From Streptomyces sp. NBC_00239 (GTDB lineage: Bacteria > Actinomycetota > Actinomycetes > Streptomycetales > Streptomycetaceae): DNA of 64,000 nt. The stretch covers positions 5,952,001 to 6,016,000 of the forward strand of contig NZ_CP108095.1 in assembly GCF_036194065.1 (NCBI RefSeq), given 5' to 3'. The position numbers and the translations under genes were made by a program. A model generated the notes under the pieces. That model saw only the letters and a list, made by a program, of their open reading frames with translations. It did not search any database and had not been told where the DNA came from. Of this stretch, positions 24,579 to 32,886 are shown one piece after another (within the stretch, counting starts at the first letter, position 1; each line of letters starts with the position of its first letter).

Positions 24579-26147
24579 ATGACAGCCCCGCCCGGCCAGC
24601 ACCCCCACCCACACCCCCTTCCGCCGCTCGCCGGCGGAACCGCCGGCCCCGCCGCCCTGCGCCCGCTCCTCGCCACCGTCCTCGACGCCCTCGGCACCGG
24701 CGCCCGCGACCGCAACGGCCCCCTGCCCCCCGGCGGCCCCGGCTCCGTCACCGCCCGCCTCACCACCACCCTCGGCGACGTGTTCCCCGCACACGGCACC
24801 GGCGACGACGAAGCCCTCCGCACCCTCGTCCGCGCCCTCGCCGCAGGCGCCGCCGACCCCGCGGACCCCCGCTGCCTCGCCCACCTGCACTGCCCGCCGC
24901 TCGCCGTCGCGGCCGCCGCCGACCTCGCCGCCTCCGCCCTCAACCCCTCGCTGGACTCCTGGGACCAGGCCCCCGCCGCCTCCGCCCTCGAAGCCCTCGT
25001 CACCCGCACCCTCGCCCGCCACCTCTACGACACCCCCGACACCCCCGACACCCCCACGCCCGGCAGTCCTGTCCCGGGCAGCCCAGTCCCCGGCACCTCC
25101 CACGCCCGCACCCTCGACCCCCGCAGCCCCGCCCCCCACATTCCTGACCCCGGCACCGCCAACGCCCGCACCGCCAACGCCCGCACCGCCGACCCCCGCA
25201 CCCCCGACCCCGACGCCCTCGTCACCACCGGCGGCACCGAAGCCAACCAGCTCGCCCTGCTCCTCGCCCGCGAACGCCACGGCCCCGTCCGCCTCGTCCA
25301 CGGCGCCAACGCCCACCACTCCCTGCCCCGCGCAGCCTGGCTCCTCGGCCTCCCCACCCCCCTCACCCTCCCCACCCCCGACGGCACCCTCCACCCCGAC
25401 ACCCTCGACCGCGCCCTCACCGACCACCCCGGCCCCACCCTCGTCGCCGCCACCGCCGGCACCACCGACGCCGGCCTCATCGACCCCCTCGCCGACCTCG
25501 CCGCCGTCTGCGCCGCCCACCGCACCGAACTCCACATCGACGCCGCCTACGGCGGCCTCCTCGCCTTCAGCCCCCGCCACCGCCCCCTACTCAACGGCCT
25601 CCAACACGCCCACTCCATCACCCTCGACCTGCACAAACTCGGCTGGCAACCCGCCGCCGCCGGCCTCCTCGCCGTCCCCGACCGGCACCTCCTCGCCCCC
25701 CTCCACCACCAGGCCGACTACCTCAACGCCGAAGACGACACCGACGCCGGCCTCCCCGACCTCCTCGGCCGCTCCCTGCGCACCACCCGCCGCCCCGACA
25801 TCCTCAAAATCGCCGCCACCCTCCGCTCCCTCGGCCGAGACGGCCTCGCCGCCCTCATCGACCGCACCTGCGCCACCGCCCACCGGCTCGCCGAACTCCT
25901 CGACAACCACCCCCACTTCGAAATCCACGCACCACCCACCATCAGCACCGTCCTCTTCCGCCCCACCCACCTCCCCGACACCCGCATCGCCGCACTCCGC
26001 CGCACCCTCCTCCACGACGGCCACGCCGTCCTCGGCCGCGCCACCGCCGACGGCCGCCTCTGGCTCAAAGCCACCCTCCTCAACCCCCACACCACCACGA
26101 GGGACCTCCACGACCTCGTGAAACTCCTGGAAGGCAGCATCCGATGA
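24579..26147 (+). CDS. PLP-dependent decarboxylase, DesA/diaminobutyrate-decarboxylase type
   Basis: A 522-residue group II (fold type I) decarboxylase. The PLP lysine is K353 in 'LDLHKLGW', and D321 in 'HIDAAYGG' should contact the pyridine nitrogen. 'TGGTEANQLALLLAR' (217-231) is the phosphate-binding region. It resembles DesA lysine decarboxylase of desferrioxamine synthesis, which makes cadaverine, or siderophore diaminobutyrate decarboxylases. Odd: residues 151-211 are a Pro/Thr/Asp/Ala repeat insert ('DTPDTPDTPTPGSPVPGSPV', then 'TANART' repeats) just before the phosphate loop. The stop overlaps the next start by 4 bp. Confidence 0.85.
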   Translation: MTAPPGQHPHPHPLPPLAGGTAGPAALRPLLATVLDALGTGARDRNGPLPPGGPGSVTARLTTTLGDVFPAHGTGDDEALRTLVRALAAGAADPADPRCLAHLHCPPLAVAAAADLAASALNPSLDSWDQAPAASALEALVTRTLARHLYDTPDTPDTPTPGSPVPGSPVPGTSHARTLDPRSPAPHIPDPGTANARTANARTADPRTPDPDALVTTGGTEANQLALLLARERHGPVRLVHGANAHHSLPRAAWLLGLPTPLTLPTPDGTLHPDTLDRALTDHPGPTLVAATAGTTDAGLIDPLADLAAVCAAHRTELHIDAAYGGLLAFSPRHRPLLNGLQHAHSITLDLHKLGWQPAAAGLLAVPDRHLLAPLHHQADYLNAEDDTDAGLPDLLGRSLRTTRRPDILKIAATLRSLGRDGLAALIDRTCATAHRLAELLDNHPHFEIHAPPTISTVLFRPTHLPDTRIAALRRTLLHDGHAVLGRATADGRLWLKATLLNPHTTTRDLHDLVKLLEGSIR

Positions 26148-27556
26148 CCACCCAACTCGACACCCCCCACGACCTCGTGGGCATCGGCATCGGCCCCTTC
26201 AACCTCTCCCTGGCCGCCCTCGCCCACGGCCTTCCCCACGGCCCCCACGACGGCGGCCCCGCCACCGCCTTCTACGACCAACGCCCCGAATTCCGCTGGC
26301 ACCCCGGACTCCTCATCGAAGGAGCCACCCTCCAAGTGCCCTTCCTCGCCGACCTCGTCACCCTCGCCGACCCCGCCAGCCCCTGGTCGTTCCTGCGCTA
26401 CCTCCGGCACAAGGAACGCCTCTTCCCCTTCTACTTCGCCGAGCAGCTCCACATCCACCGCGCCGAATACGACGCCTACTGCCGCTGGGTCGCCGGCAAC
26501 CTCCCCGGCCTCCACTTCGGCCACCAGGTCGACGCCGTCCGCTGGAACCCCGAACGCGCCCTCTTCGAAGTCGACTTCACCCAACTCGACCCCGACGGCG
26601 AAGCCGAAGCGCTCGGCCGCACCTACACCCGCAACCTCGCCCTCGGCATCGGCACCGCCCCCTACGTCCCCGAACCCCTCAAACCCCTCGCCGACGCCCC
26701 CACCGTCCCCGTCTTCCACTCCAGCGACTACCTCGACCACCGCGAACGCATCCTCGCCGCCGACCACGTCACCGTCATCGGATCAGGCCAGTCCGGAGCC
26801 GAAGTCTTCCTCGACCTCCTCCGCGCCCGCCCCGCCGGCCGCGAACGCCTCACCTGGCTCGCCCGCACCCCCTCCTTCGCCCCCATGGAGTACTCCAAGC
26901 TCGGCCTCGAACACTTCACCCCCGACTACACCCGCTACTTCCACGCCCTCCCCGAAAACGTCCGCGACCGCCTCGTCCCCGCCCAATGGCAACTCCACAA
27001 GGGCATCGACGCCGCCACCATCGCCGCCATCCACGAAGAGCTCTACCGCCGCACCCTCAACGGCGGCTGGCCCGACACCGTCCTCACCCCCGGCGTCAGC
27101 GTCCGCACCGCCGGCCGCGTCGCCACCACCAAAGTCGAACTCCACCTCGAACACACCGAACAAGGCACCCGCTCCCGCATCACCACCGACGCCGTCGTCC
27201 TCGCCACCGGCTACCGCGAACGCCCCCTCAGCAGCCTCCTCGCCGGACTCGACCCCTACATCCGCAAGGACTCCGCCGGCCGCCCCCGCATCGACGACCG
27301 CTACCGCATGCACCTCGACCCCACCGTCACCGGCACCGTCTTCGTCCAGAACGGCGAACGCCACACCCACGGCGTGGGCGCCCCCGACCTCGGCCTCGCC
27401 GCCTGGCGCAGCGCCACCATCCTCAACACCCTCACCGGCAAAGAGCCCTACCCCCTCCCCGACCGCACCGCCTTCACCCGCTTCGGCCTACACGAACGGG
27501 AGCAGCCCCGGACCCGCATCCCCGGACAACTGCTCCCGCTCGTCGAACACCCCTGA
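26144..27556 (+). CDS. Lysine/ornithine (diamine) N-hydroxylase, siderophore type
   Basis: A 470-residue flavin monooxygenase of the IucD/SidA/DesB family. The FAD motif 'DLVGIGIGPFNLSLAALAHG' is at about residues 10-29. The NADPH motif 'VTVIGSGQSGAEVFLDLL' is at about 208-225. The late FAD motif is 'VVLATGYRERPLSSLL', and 'HGVGAPDLGLAAWRSATILN' closes it. It N-hydroxylates the primary amine made by the coupled decarboxylase (26144 overlaps 26147), presumably cadaverine or putrescine, or lysine. A siderophore pathway would also need an acyltransferase and an NIS synthetase (desC and desD); neither follows, as the next gene is a minus-strand nucleotidase. Confidence 0.87.
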   Translation: MTTQLDTPHDLVGIGIGPFNLSLAALAHGLPHGPHDGGPATAFYDQRPEFRWHPGLLIEGATLQVPFLADLVTLADPASPWSFLRYLRHKERLFPFYFAEQLHIHRAEYDAYCRWVAGNLPGLHFGHQVDAVRWNPERALFEVDFTQLDPDGEAEALGRTYTRNLALGIGTAPYVPEPLKPLADAPTVPVFHSSDYLDHRERILAADHVTVIGSGQSGAEVFLDLLRARPAGRERLTWLARTPSFAPMEYSKLGLEHFTPDYTRYFHALPENVRDRLVPAQWQLHKGIDAATIAAIHEELYRRTLNGGWPDTVLTPGVSVRTAGRVATTKVELHLEHTEQGTRSRITTDAVVLATGYRERPLSSLLAGLDPYIRKDSAGRPRIDDRYRMHLDPTVTGTVFVQNGERHTHGVGAPDLGLAAWRSATILNTLTGKEPYPLPDRTAFTRFGLHEREQPRTRIPGQLLPLVEHP

Positions 27557-27577
27557 CGCCCCCCAAGGGGCGCCGCA

Positions 27578-29383
27578 CTAGAACACCGGCACACCCGCCC
27601 GCGTCAGACGCCAGTCCACCGACGCGAACTGCGCCGGATCAATCGTCCCCTTCGCCTTCACCCAACCGATGATCGTGTTGCGTATCTCATCCGAATTCGC
27701 CCACAACTGCCGGGCCTGCGGAACATGCGGGAAGTTACCGCCACCCGAGGCCCGGTAATTGTTCACCGCCAACACGAACTGCGCCGCCGGATCCAACGGC
27801 TTCCCCGCAAACGACAGACCCACGATCCGCGAACCCTTCGGCTGCGCAATGTCAATGTCGTACGACAGCCCGTACAGCGCATCGTAATTGTAATCCGGGA
27901 TCCCTTCCGCATTCGTCAGCGCAGCCGGATCCACCGGCGCGCCCGGAGCCGTCTGCACGAAATACCTGACCGAATACTCCAGGTAGTCCTTCAGCTGCGC
28001 ACCCGTCATCAGACGAGCCTCCAGCGTGTTCTCGAACGGATACAGACCCGCCGCATCGCGAATCGTCACCTGACCCGCCGGAATCGACGCCGTACGCGAG
28101 AAGCACGACGCCTGCGACAACACCGGCAGCGCCGCCCACTCCGTACCCGCCAGCGCCGACTTCACCGTGTCCGCCTGCACGTGGTTGATCAGATCGATGA
28201 TCGGAACGTCCTTCACCGGACCCTCCGCCGACACCATCGCCGCCGTCGACGTACCGATCACCTGATTCACGTACGCCACCACCTTGCGGTGCTCGTCCGA
28301 CAGCAACCCCGTGATCTTCGGGTCCTCAGCCACCGTGTTCGAGTTCAGAACCTTCGCGGACACCTTGTCCACGCTCCACCGGCCCCGCGCGAACGACAGC
28401 TCGAAGTCGAACAACGTCAGCCGCTGCCCCCACTTCAACGGCTCCGACAACACGACCTCCTTGCCCGTCGTCTTGTTCGCCACCCGGTACTCCGGAATCT
28501 CCGTGTGCGCGTGCCCCACCAGAATCGCGTCGATCCCCGGCACCTGCTCCGCCACCAGCGCAGCCGCATTCTCGATGTACGGCAACTGGTCACCGTACGA
28601 AGACGTACCGCTCGACCCCGAATGCGCCGACACGATCACCACATCCGCACCCATCGACCGAAGCCGCGGCACATACTTCGCCGCCTGCTCCTCCAACCCG
28701 GGGAACGTCATCTTCCCCTGCACGTTCTGCTTGTCCCAGATCGCAATACCAGGATTCGTCAGACCCAGCACCGCCACCTTCACATCAGGCCCGTGCGGCG
28801 TACACAACCGGTGCATGCTGTACGGAGCGAACGCCGGCCGCAACGTCCGCGCATCCAACGCATTCGCCCCAAGCAGCGGAAAATCACACTGCTCCTCGAA
28901 CTTCCGCAGCACCGGAATCCCGTAATTGAACTCGTGATTCCCCAACGCCGCCGCGTCATACCCGATCGCATTCATCGCCTGCGCCATCGGATGCACCGGA
29001 CCACGCCGCGCCGTGATCGGATCCACCTTCGCGTAGTAATACGACAGCTGCGTCCCCTGGATCGTGTCACCCGCATCGATCAGCAGCGTGTTCCCACGCC
29101 CCTTCTCCGCACGCACCCGATCCACCAGCGTCGAGATCTTCGCCAGACCCACATCGTTGTGCGCCTTGTCGTCGAACTCCTTGTCCGTGAAGTAATCCCA
29201 GTTGAAGACATTCCCGTGCAGGTCCGTCGTCCCCATCACCGTGAACGCGTACGTCCGCGGACGCGGATGCGGCCGCCGCCCACCGGAAGCAGCCGCAGCC
29301 GGAGCCGCCACCGCCCCACCCACCGCCACCGCAGCACCCGTAGCAGCCGACGTACCCAGAAACGTCCGACGATCGAACGGCAT
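27578..29383 (-). CDS. Tat-exported 5'-nucleotidase / cyclic-nucleotide phosphodiesterase
   Basis: A 601-residue bifunctional metallophosphatase with ATG 29383 and GGGAG upstream. A twin-arginine signal 'RRTFLGTSAATGAAVAVGGA' leads it. The calcineurin-like domain carries 'TTDLHGN', 'IDAGDTIQG', 'LGNHEFNYG', 'VIVSAHSG' and 'LVGHAHTEIP', which bind two metals. The C-terminal 5'-nucleotidase domain (about residues 370-590) has 'NYRASGGGNFP', stacking the nucleobase. This is the UshA/CpdB class, releasing phosphate and nucleoside outside the cell. A 22-bp spaced direct repeat lies 24-58 bp upstream and may be its operator. Confidence 0.93.
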   Translation of the reverse strand: MPFDRRTFLGTSAATGAAVAVGGAVAAPAAAASGGRRPHPRPRTYAFTVMGTTDLHGNVFNWDYFTDKEFDDKAHNDVGLAKISTLVDRVRAEKGRGNTLLIDAGDTIQGTQLSYYYAKVDPITARRGPVHPMAQAMNAIGYDAAALGNHEFNYGIPVLRKFEEQCDFPLLGANALDARTLRPAFAPYSMHRLCTPHGPDVKVAVLGLTNPGIAIWDKQNVQGKMTFPGLEEQAAKYVPRLRSMGADVVIVSAHSGSSGTSSYGDQLPYIENAAALVAEQVPGIDAILVGHAHTEIPEYRVANKTTGKEVVLSEPLKWGQRLTLFDFELSFARGRWSVDKVSAKVLNSNTVAEDPKITGLLSDEHRKVVAYVNQVIGTSTAAMVSAEGPVKDVPIIDLINHVQADTVKSALAGTEWAALPVLSQASCFSRTASIPAGQVTIRDAAGLYPFENTLEARLMTGAQLKDYLEYSVRYFVQTAPGAPVDPAALTNAEGIPDYNYDALYGLSYDIDIAQPKGSRIVGLSFAGKPLDPAAQFVLAVNNYRASGGGNFPHVPQARQLWANSDEIRNTIIGWVKAKGTIDPAQFASVDWRLTRAGVPVF

Positions 29384-29406
29384 GTCATCTCCCTCGTGAG
29401 ACCGAA

Positions 29407-29441
29407 CAACGCGCGTAGACACCAACACCAACGCGCGTAGA
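29407..29441 (-). promoter_or_regulatory. Two 13-bp direct repeats spaced by 22 bp upstream of the nucleotidase
   Basis: CAACGCGCGTAGA occurs exactly at 29407-29419 and 29429-29441, two helical turns apart. On the nucleotidase strand they read TCTACGCGCGTTG. A phosphate-responsive site (PhoP binds direct repeats) is a natural thought, but the units do not resemble the usual GTTCACC core. Confidence 0.55.
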
Positions 29442-29533
29442 TTCTGACCCAGCGACAACCGGCCACAACACCCCTGGCAGGTTTCGATCCGATGACCGAC
29501 ACACCCACCACCCCCAATGCGACAGTGGAACGC

Positions 29534-30235
29534 ATGACCCAAGACCCCACACCCCAGCCCTACGGCACCCCCGAAGTACCCCGCGTCGCCGTCCGCGGCG
29601 AAGCCCACATCGAAGTCGACCCCGAAATCGCCCGCCTCGGCATCACCATCAGCGCCCGCGGCACCGACCGACGCACCGCCCTCGAAGACCTCACCCGCCG
29701 CAACACCACCGTCCTCGACCTCGTCAAAAGCTACGGCGACGCCGTCGAAAAACTCGAAACCGGCACCTTCTCCATCACCCCCGAACTCACCCGCCACGGC
29801 CGCGCCGAACGCATCCGCGCCTACCACGGCCGCGTCCACCTCACCGCAGAACTCGGCGACTTCACCGCCCTCGGCGAACTCACCACCCGTCTCGCCGACC
29901 TCGAACTCACCAGCGTCGACGGACCCTGGTGGGCCCTGCGCCCCGACTCACCCGCCCACGGCGACGCCCGCCGCCAAGCCGTACTCGAAGCCGTCCAACG
30001 CGCCCGCGAATACGCCACCGCCCTCGGCGCCCAACTCGCCGCCCTCGTCGAACTCGCCGACCTCGGCGCCGAAGACACTCAACCCTTCGGCCGCCCCGGC
30101 ACCGCCGGCACCATGCGCTCCATGGCCTTCGCCGCCGACACCGAAACCGCCCCCGCCCTCGACCTCGAACCCCAACGCCAAACCGTCTACGCCTCCGTCA
30201 ACGCCCGCTTCACCATGACCCCACCGCGCCTCTGA
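29534..30235 (+). CDS. SIMPL-domain (DUF541) protein
   Basis: A 233-residue protein from ATG 29534; ATG 29492 in frame would add 14 residues. 'VPRVAVRGEAHIEVDPEIARLGITISARGTDRRTALEDL' begins the SIMPL fold, and 'RRQAVLEAVQRAREYATALGAQLAALVELADLG' is its typical central helix. Bacterial relatives include periplasmic Bp26 and YggE, linked to oxidative stress and channel-like rings, but this one shows no signal peptide. Its cell role is unknown. It is divergent from the nucleotidase and followed by hairpins ahead of pyk. Confidence 0.8.
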   Translation: MTQDPTPQPYGTPEVPRVAVRGEAHIEVDPEIARLGITISARGTDRRTALEDLTRRNTTVLDLVKSYGDAVEKLETGTFSITPELTRHGRAERIRAYHGRVHLTAELGDFTALGELTTRLADLELTSVDGPWWALRPDSPAHGDARRQAVLEAVQRAREYATALGAQLAALVELADLGAEDTQPFGRPGTAGTMRSMAFAADTETAPALDLEPQRQTVYASVNARFTMTPPRL

Positions 30236-30255
30236 CACCCCCCACCCCACCGCGC

Positions 30256-30325
30256 GGGGTGCTCATCGGAGCACCCCCGCTCACCATTCGAGACTTGTCA
30301 ACAACCCTTCACCAAAAGGTTGTTG
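30256..30325 (+). terminator. Two hairpins between the SIMPL gene and pyk
   Basis: GGGGTGCTC (30256-30264) pairs with 30269-30277 around ATCG, a likely terminator. A second, AT-richer hairpin CAACAACC (30299-30306) with GGTTGTTG (30318-30325) sits 55 bp before pyk and could belong to the pyk promoter or leader. Confidence 0.6.
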
Positions 30326-30379
30326 AGCAGCCACCCCGAACCCATCCACTACTGATCGGTAGGGGCATACCCTCGCCCC

Positions 30380-31807
30380 ATGCGCCGAGCAAAAATCGTC
30401 TGCACCCTGGGCCCCGCCACCGACACATACGACCAGATCAAAGCCCTGGTCGAAGCCGGAATGGACATCGCCCGCTTCAACCTCAGCCACGGCACCTACG
30501 CCGAACACGAGGAGCGCTACCACCGCGTACGCAAGGCCTCCGACGAGACCGGCCGCAGCGTCGGCATCCTCGCCGACCTTCAAGGCCCGAAGATCCGCCT
30601 CGGCCGCTTCACCGAAGGCCCCGTACTCCTTGAACGCGGCGACGAATTCACCATCACCGTCGAAGACATCGAAGGCGACCGCCACACCTGCGGCACCACC
30701 TACAACGGACTCGCCACCGACGTCACCACCGGCGAACGCATCCTCGTCGACGACGGCCGCGTCACCCTCCAGGTCACCGCCGTCGACGGACCCCGCGTCC
30801 ACACCCGCGTCATCGAAGGCGGCATGGTCTCCGACCACAAAGGCCTCAACCTCCCCGGCGTAGCCGTCTCCGTCCCCGCCCTCTCGGACAAAGACGTCGA
30901 AGACCTCCGCTGGGCCCTGCGCACCGGCGCCGACGTCATCGCCCTCTCCTTCGTCCGCAGCGGCCGCGACATCGAAGCAGTCCACCGCATCATGGACGAA
31001 GAAGGCCGCCGCCTCCCCGTCATCGCAAAGATCGAAAAGCCCCAGGCCGTCGAGAACATCGACGACATCGTCGCCGCCTTCGACGGCATCATGGTCGCCC
31101 GCGGCGACCTCGGCGTCGAAATGCCCCTCGAACAAGTCCCCATCGTCCAAAAGCGCGCCGTCAAACTCGCCAAGCGCAACGCCAAACCCGTCATCGTCGC
31201 CACCCAAATGCTCGACTCGATGATCGACAACTCCCGACCCACCCGCGCCGAAGCATCCGACGTCGCCAACGCCGTCATCGACGGCACCGACGCCGTCATG
31301 CTCTCCGGCGAAACCAGCGTCGGAAAATTCCCCGTCGAAACCGTCCGCACCATGTCCCGCATCGTCGAAGCCGCCGAAGAAGACATCCTCGCCAAAGGCC
31401 TCCCCGCCCTCACCGACCGCAACAAACCCCGCACCCAAGCCGGCGCCGTCGCCCGCGCCGCCGCCGAAATGGGCGACTTCCTCGGCGCCAAATACCTCGT
31501 CGCCTTCACCCAGAGCGGCGACACCGTCCGCCGCCTCTCCCGCTACCGCAGCCCCATCCCCCTCCTCGCCTTCACCCCCGACCCAGCCACCCGCTCCCAG
31601 CTCAACCTCACCTGGGGCGTCGAAACCTTCCTCGGCCCCCACGTCGACTCCACCGACGCGATGGTCGCCCAAGTCGACGAAGAACTCCTCCGCATCGGCC
31701 GCTGCGCACCCGGCGACACCGTCGTCATCACCGCCGGCTCACCGCCCGGAGTCTCCGGCTCCACCAACCTGGTCCGCGTCCACCACATCGGCGACGCAGT
31801 CCGCTGA
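30380..31807 (+). CDS. pyk: Pyruvate kinase
   Basis: A 475-residue glycolytic enzyme, standard length. 'MRRAKIVCTLGPATDTYDQIKALVEAGMDIARFNLSHG' is the N-terminal barrel start. The K+/Mg2+ and PEP site is 'VIAKIEKPQAVENIDDIVAAFDGIMVARGDLGVEMPLEQVP'. 'KPVIVATQMLDSMI' and 'DGTDAVMLSGETSVGKFPVE' follow. The C-terminal domain carries 'AFTQSGDTVRRLSRYR' and 'GSPPGVSGSTNLVRVHHIG', the usual allosteric region. It transfers phosphate from PEP to ADP. Streptomyces often have two paralogues; which one this is cannot be told here. Confidence 0.97.
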   Translation: MRRAKIVCTLGPATDTYDQIKALVEAGMDIARFNLSHGTYAEHEERYHRVRKASDETGRSVGILADLQGPKIRLGRFTEGPVLLERGDEFTITVEDIEGDRHTCGTTYNGLATDVTTGERILVDDGRVTLQVTAVDGPRVHTRVIEGGMVSDHKGLNLPGVAVSVPALSDKDVEDLRWALRTGADVIALSFVRSGRDIEAVHRIMDEEGRRLPVIAKIEKPQAVENIDDIVAAFDGIMVARGDLGVEMPLEQVPIVQKRAVKLAKRNAKPVIVATQMLDSMIDNSRPTRAEASDVANAVIDGTDAVMLSGETSVGKFPVETVRTMSRIVEAAEEDILAKGLPALTDRNKPRTQAGAVARAAAEMGDFLGAKYLVAFTQSGDTVRRLSRYRSPIPLLAFTPDPATRSQLNLTWGVETFLGPHVDSTDAMVAQVDEELLRIGRCAPGDTVVITAGSPPGVSGSTNLVRVHHIGDAVR

Positions 31808-32024
31808 CCCCCGCCCGCGCTGACACCCCGCGCACCGGAACGGGTCACTCCGCGGCGGCACCGCCCACACGGCGCGTGACCGCCGCGGACGATCTTCCCG
31901 CGCCACGACCGGGCCGCCGCAAGATCTCCGGCGGAACCGGATCGTTATCCTCAAGTTTTGCTCAACTCTGATGACGCTGCACCGACCGGCTCTCTAGGTT
32001 CCTTGCAGCCGAGGAAGAACGTGC

Positions 32025-32054
32025 ACTTCCTTCCGCGCAAGAACCGAAGGAAGT
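32025..32054 (+). promoter_or_regulatory. Hairpin enclosing the ribosome site of the binding-protein gene
   Basis: ACTTCCTTC (32025-32033) pairs perfectly with GAAGGAAGT (32046-32054), which contains the ribosome-binding purines, 7 bases before ATG 32062. An alternative pairing exists upstream (TTCCT near 31999 with AGGAA near 32012). The arrangement would hide the ribosome site unless opened. Confidence 0.55.
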
Positions 32055-32061
32055 CCCCCGT

Positions 32062-32877
32062 ATGAGCATCTCCTCCCGAGCCGGCCTCTCCGCGGCCGTC
32101 CTCGCCCTCACCCTCACCGCCAGCGCCTGCGGCGGCAGCAGCGAGGAGCAGGAGAAGATCTCCATCGGGATCAAGTTCGACCAGCCCGGCCTCGGCTTCA
32201 AGGACCACGACGGCACCTTCAGCGGCTTCGACGTCGACGTCGCGACCTACGTCGCCAAGCAGCTCGGCTACGAGGCAGACCAGATCGAGTTCAAGCAGGT
32301 CACCAGCCTCGACCGCGAACTGCTGCTCCAGTACGGCGAGGTCGACTACGTCGTCGCCAGCTACTCGATCACCGACAAGCGCAAGGCGAAGATCGACTTC
32401 GCGGGCCCGTACTTCACCGCCCACCAGGACCTGATGGTCCGCGCCTCCGACAAGACCATCAAGGACGCCTCGGACCTCAACTCCAAGCGCCTCTGCTCGG
32501 TGACCGGCTCCACCTCGGCCCGCAACGTCAAGGAGAAGCTGGCCCCCAAGGCCAGCATGATGGAACTCGGCAACTACTCCGAGTGCGCCGTCGCCCTCAA
32601 GGACACCTTCCTCGACGCGATGACCACGGACAACTCGATCCTCGCCGGGTTCGCCGCGCAGAAGAAGTACCAGGGCCAGTTCCGCCTGATCGGCCTCAGC
32701 CTCAGCAACGAGAAGTACGGCATCGGCGTCAAGAAGGGCAAGGCGGAGCTCCGCACGAAGATCAACGCGGCCCTGAAGAAGATGGTCCAGGACGGCTCCT
32801 GGGCCGAGTACGTGAAGACGAACTTCGGCCCCGCCAACTACAAGTCCGACCCGGCCCCGGCCATCACGGAGGGCTGA
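32062..32877 (+). CDS. Glutamate-type ABC transporter substrate-binding lipoprotein
   Basis: A 271-residue extracellular solute-binding protein, family 3. The lipobox is 'TLTASAC' with Cys23, so it should be a lipoprotein. 'KISIGIKFDQPGLGFKDHDGTFSGFDVDVATYVAKQLGY' matches the GluB/GlnH amino-acid-binding fold, as do 'VASYSITDKRKAKIDFAGPYF' and 'DGSWAEYVKTNFG'. It probably binds glutamate or a related acidic amino acid. No permease or ATPase genes flank it: pyk is upstream and an endonuclease-like gene converges 10 bp downstream. It must therefore use a transporter encoded elsewhere or act as a sensor. A hairpin covers its ribosome site. Confidence 0.9.
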   Translation: MSISSRAGLSAAVLALTLTASACGGSSEEQEKISIGIKFDQPGLGFKDHDGTFSGFDVDVATYVAKQLGYEADQIEFKQVTSLDRELLLQYGEVDYVVASYSITDKRKAKIDFAGPYFTAHQDLMVRASDKTIKDASDLNSKRLCSVTGSTSARNVKEKLAPKASMMELGNYSECAVALKDTFLDAMTTDNSILAGFAAQKKYQGQFRLIGLSLSNEKYGIGVKKGKAELRTKINAALKKMVQDGSWAEYVKTNFGPANYKSDPAPAITEG

Positions 32878-32886
32878 GCCGCCGGC

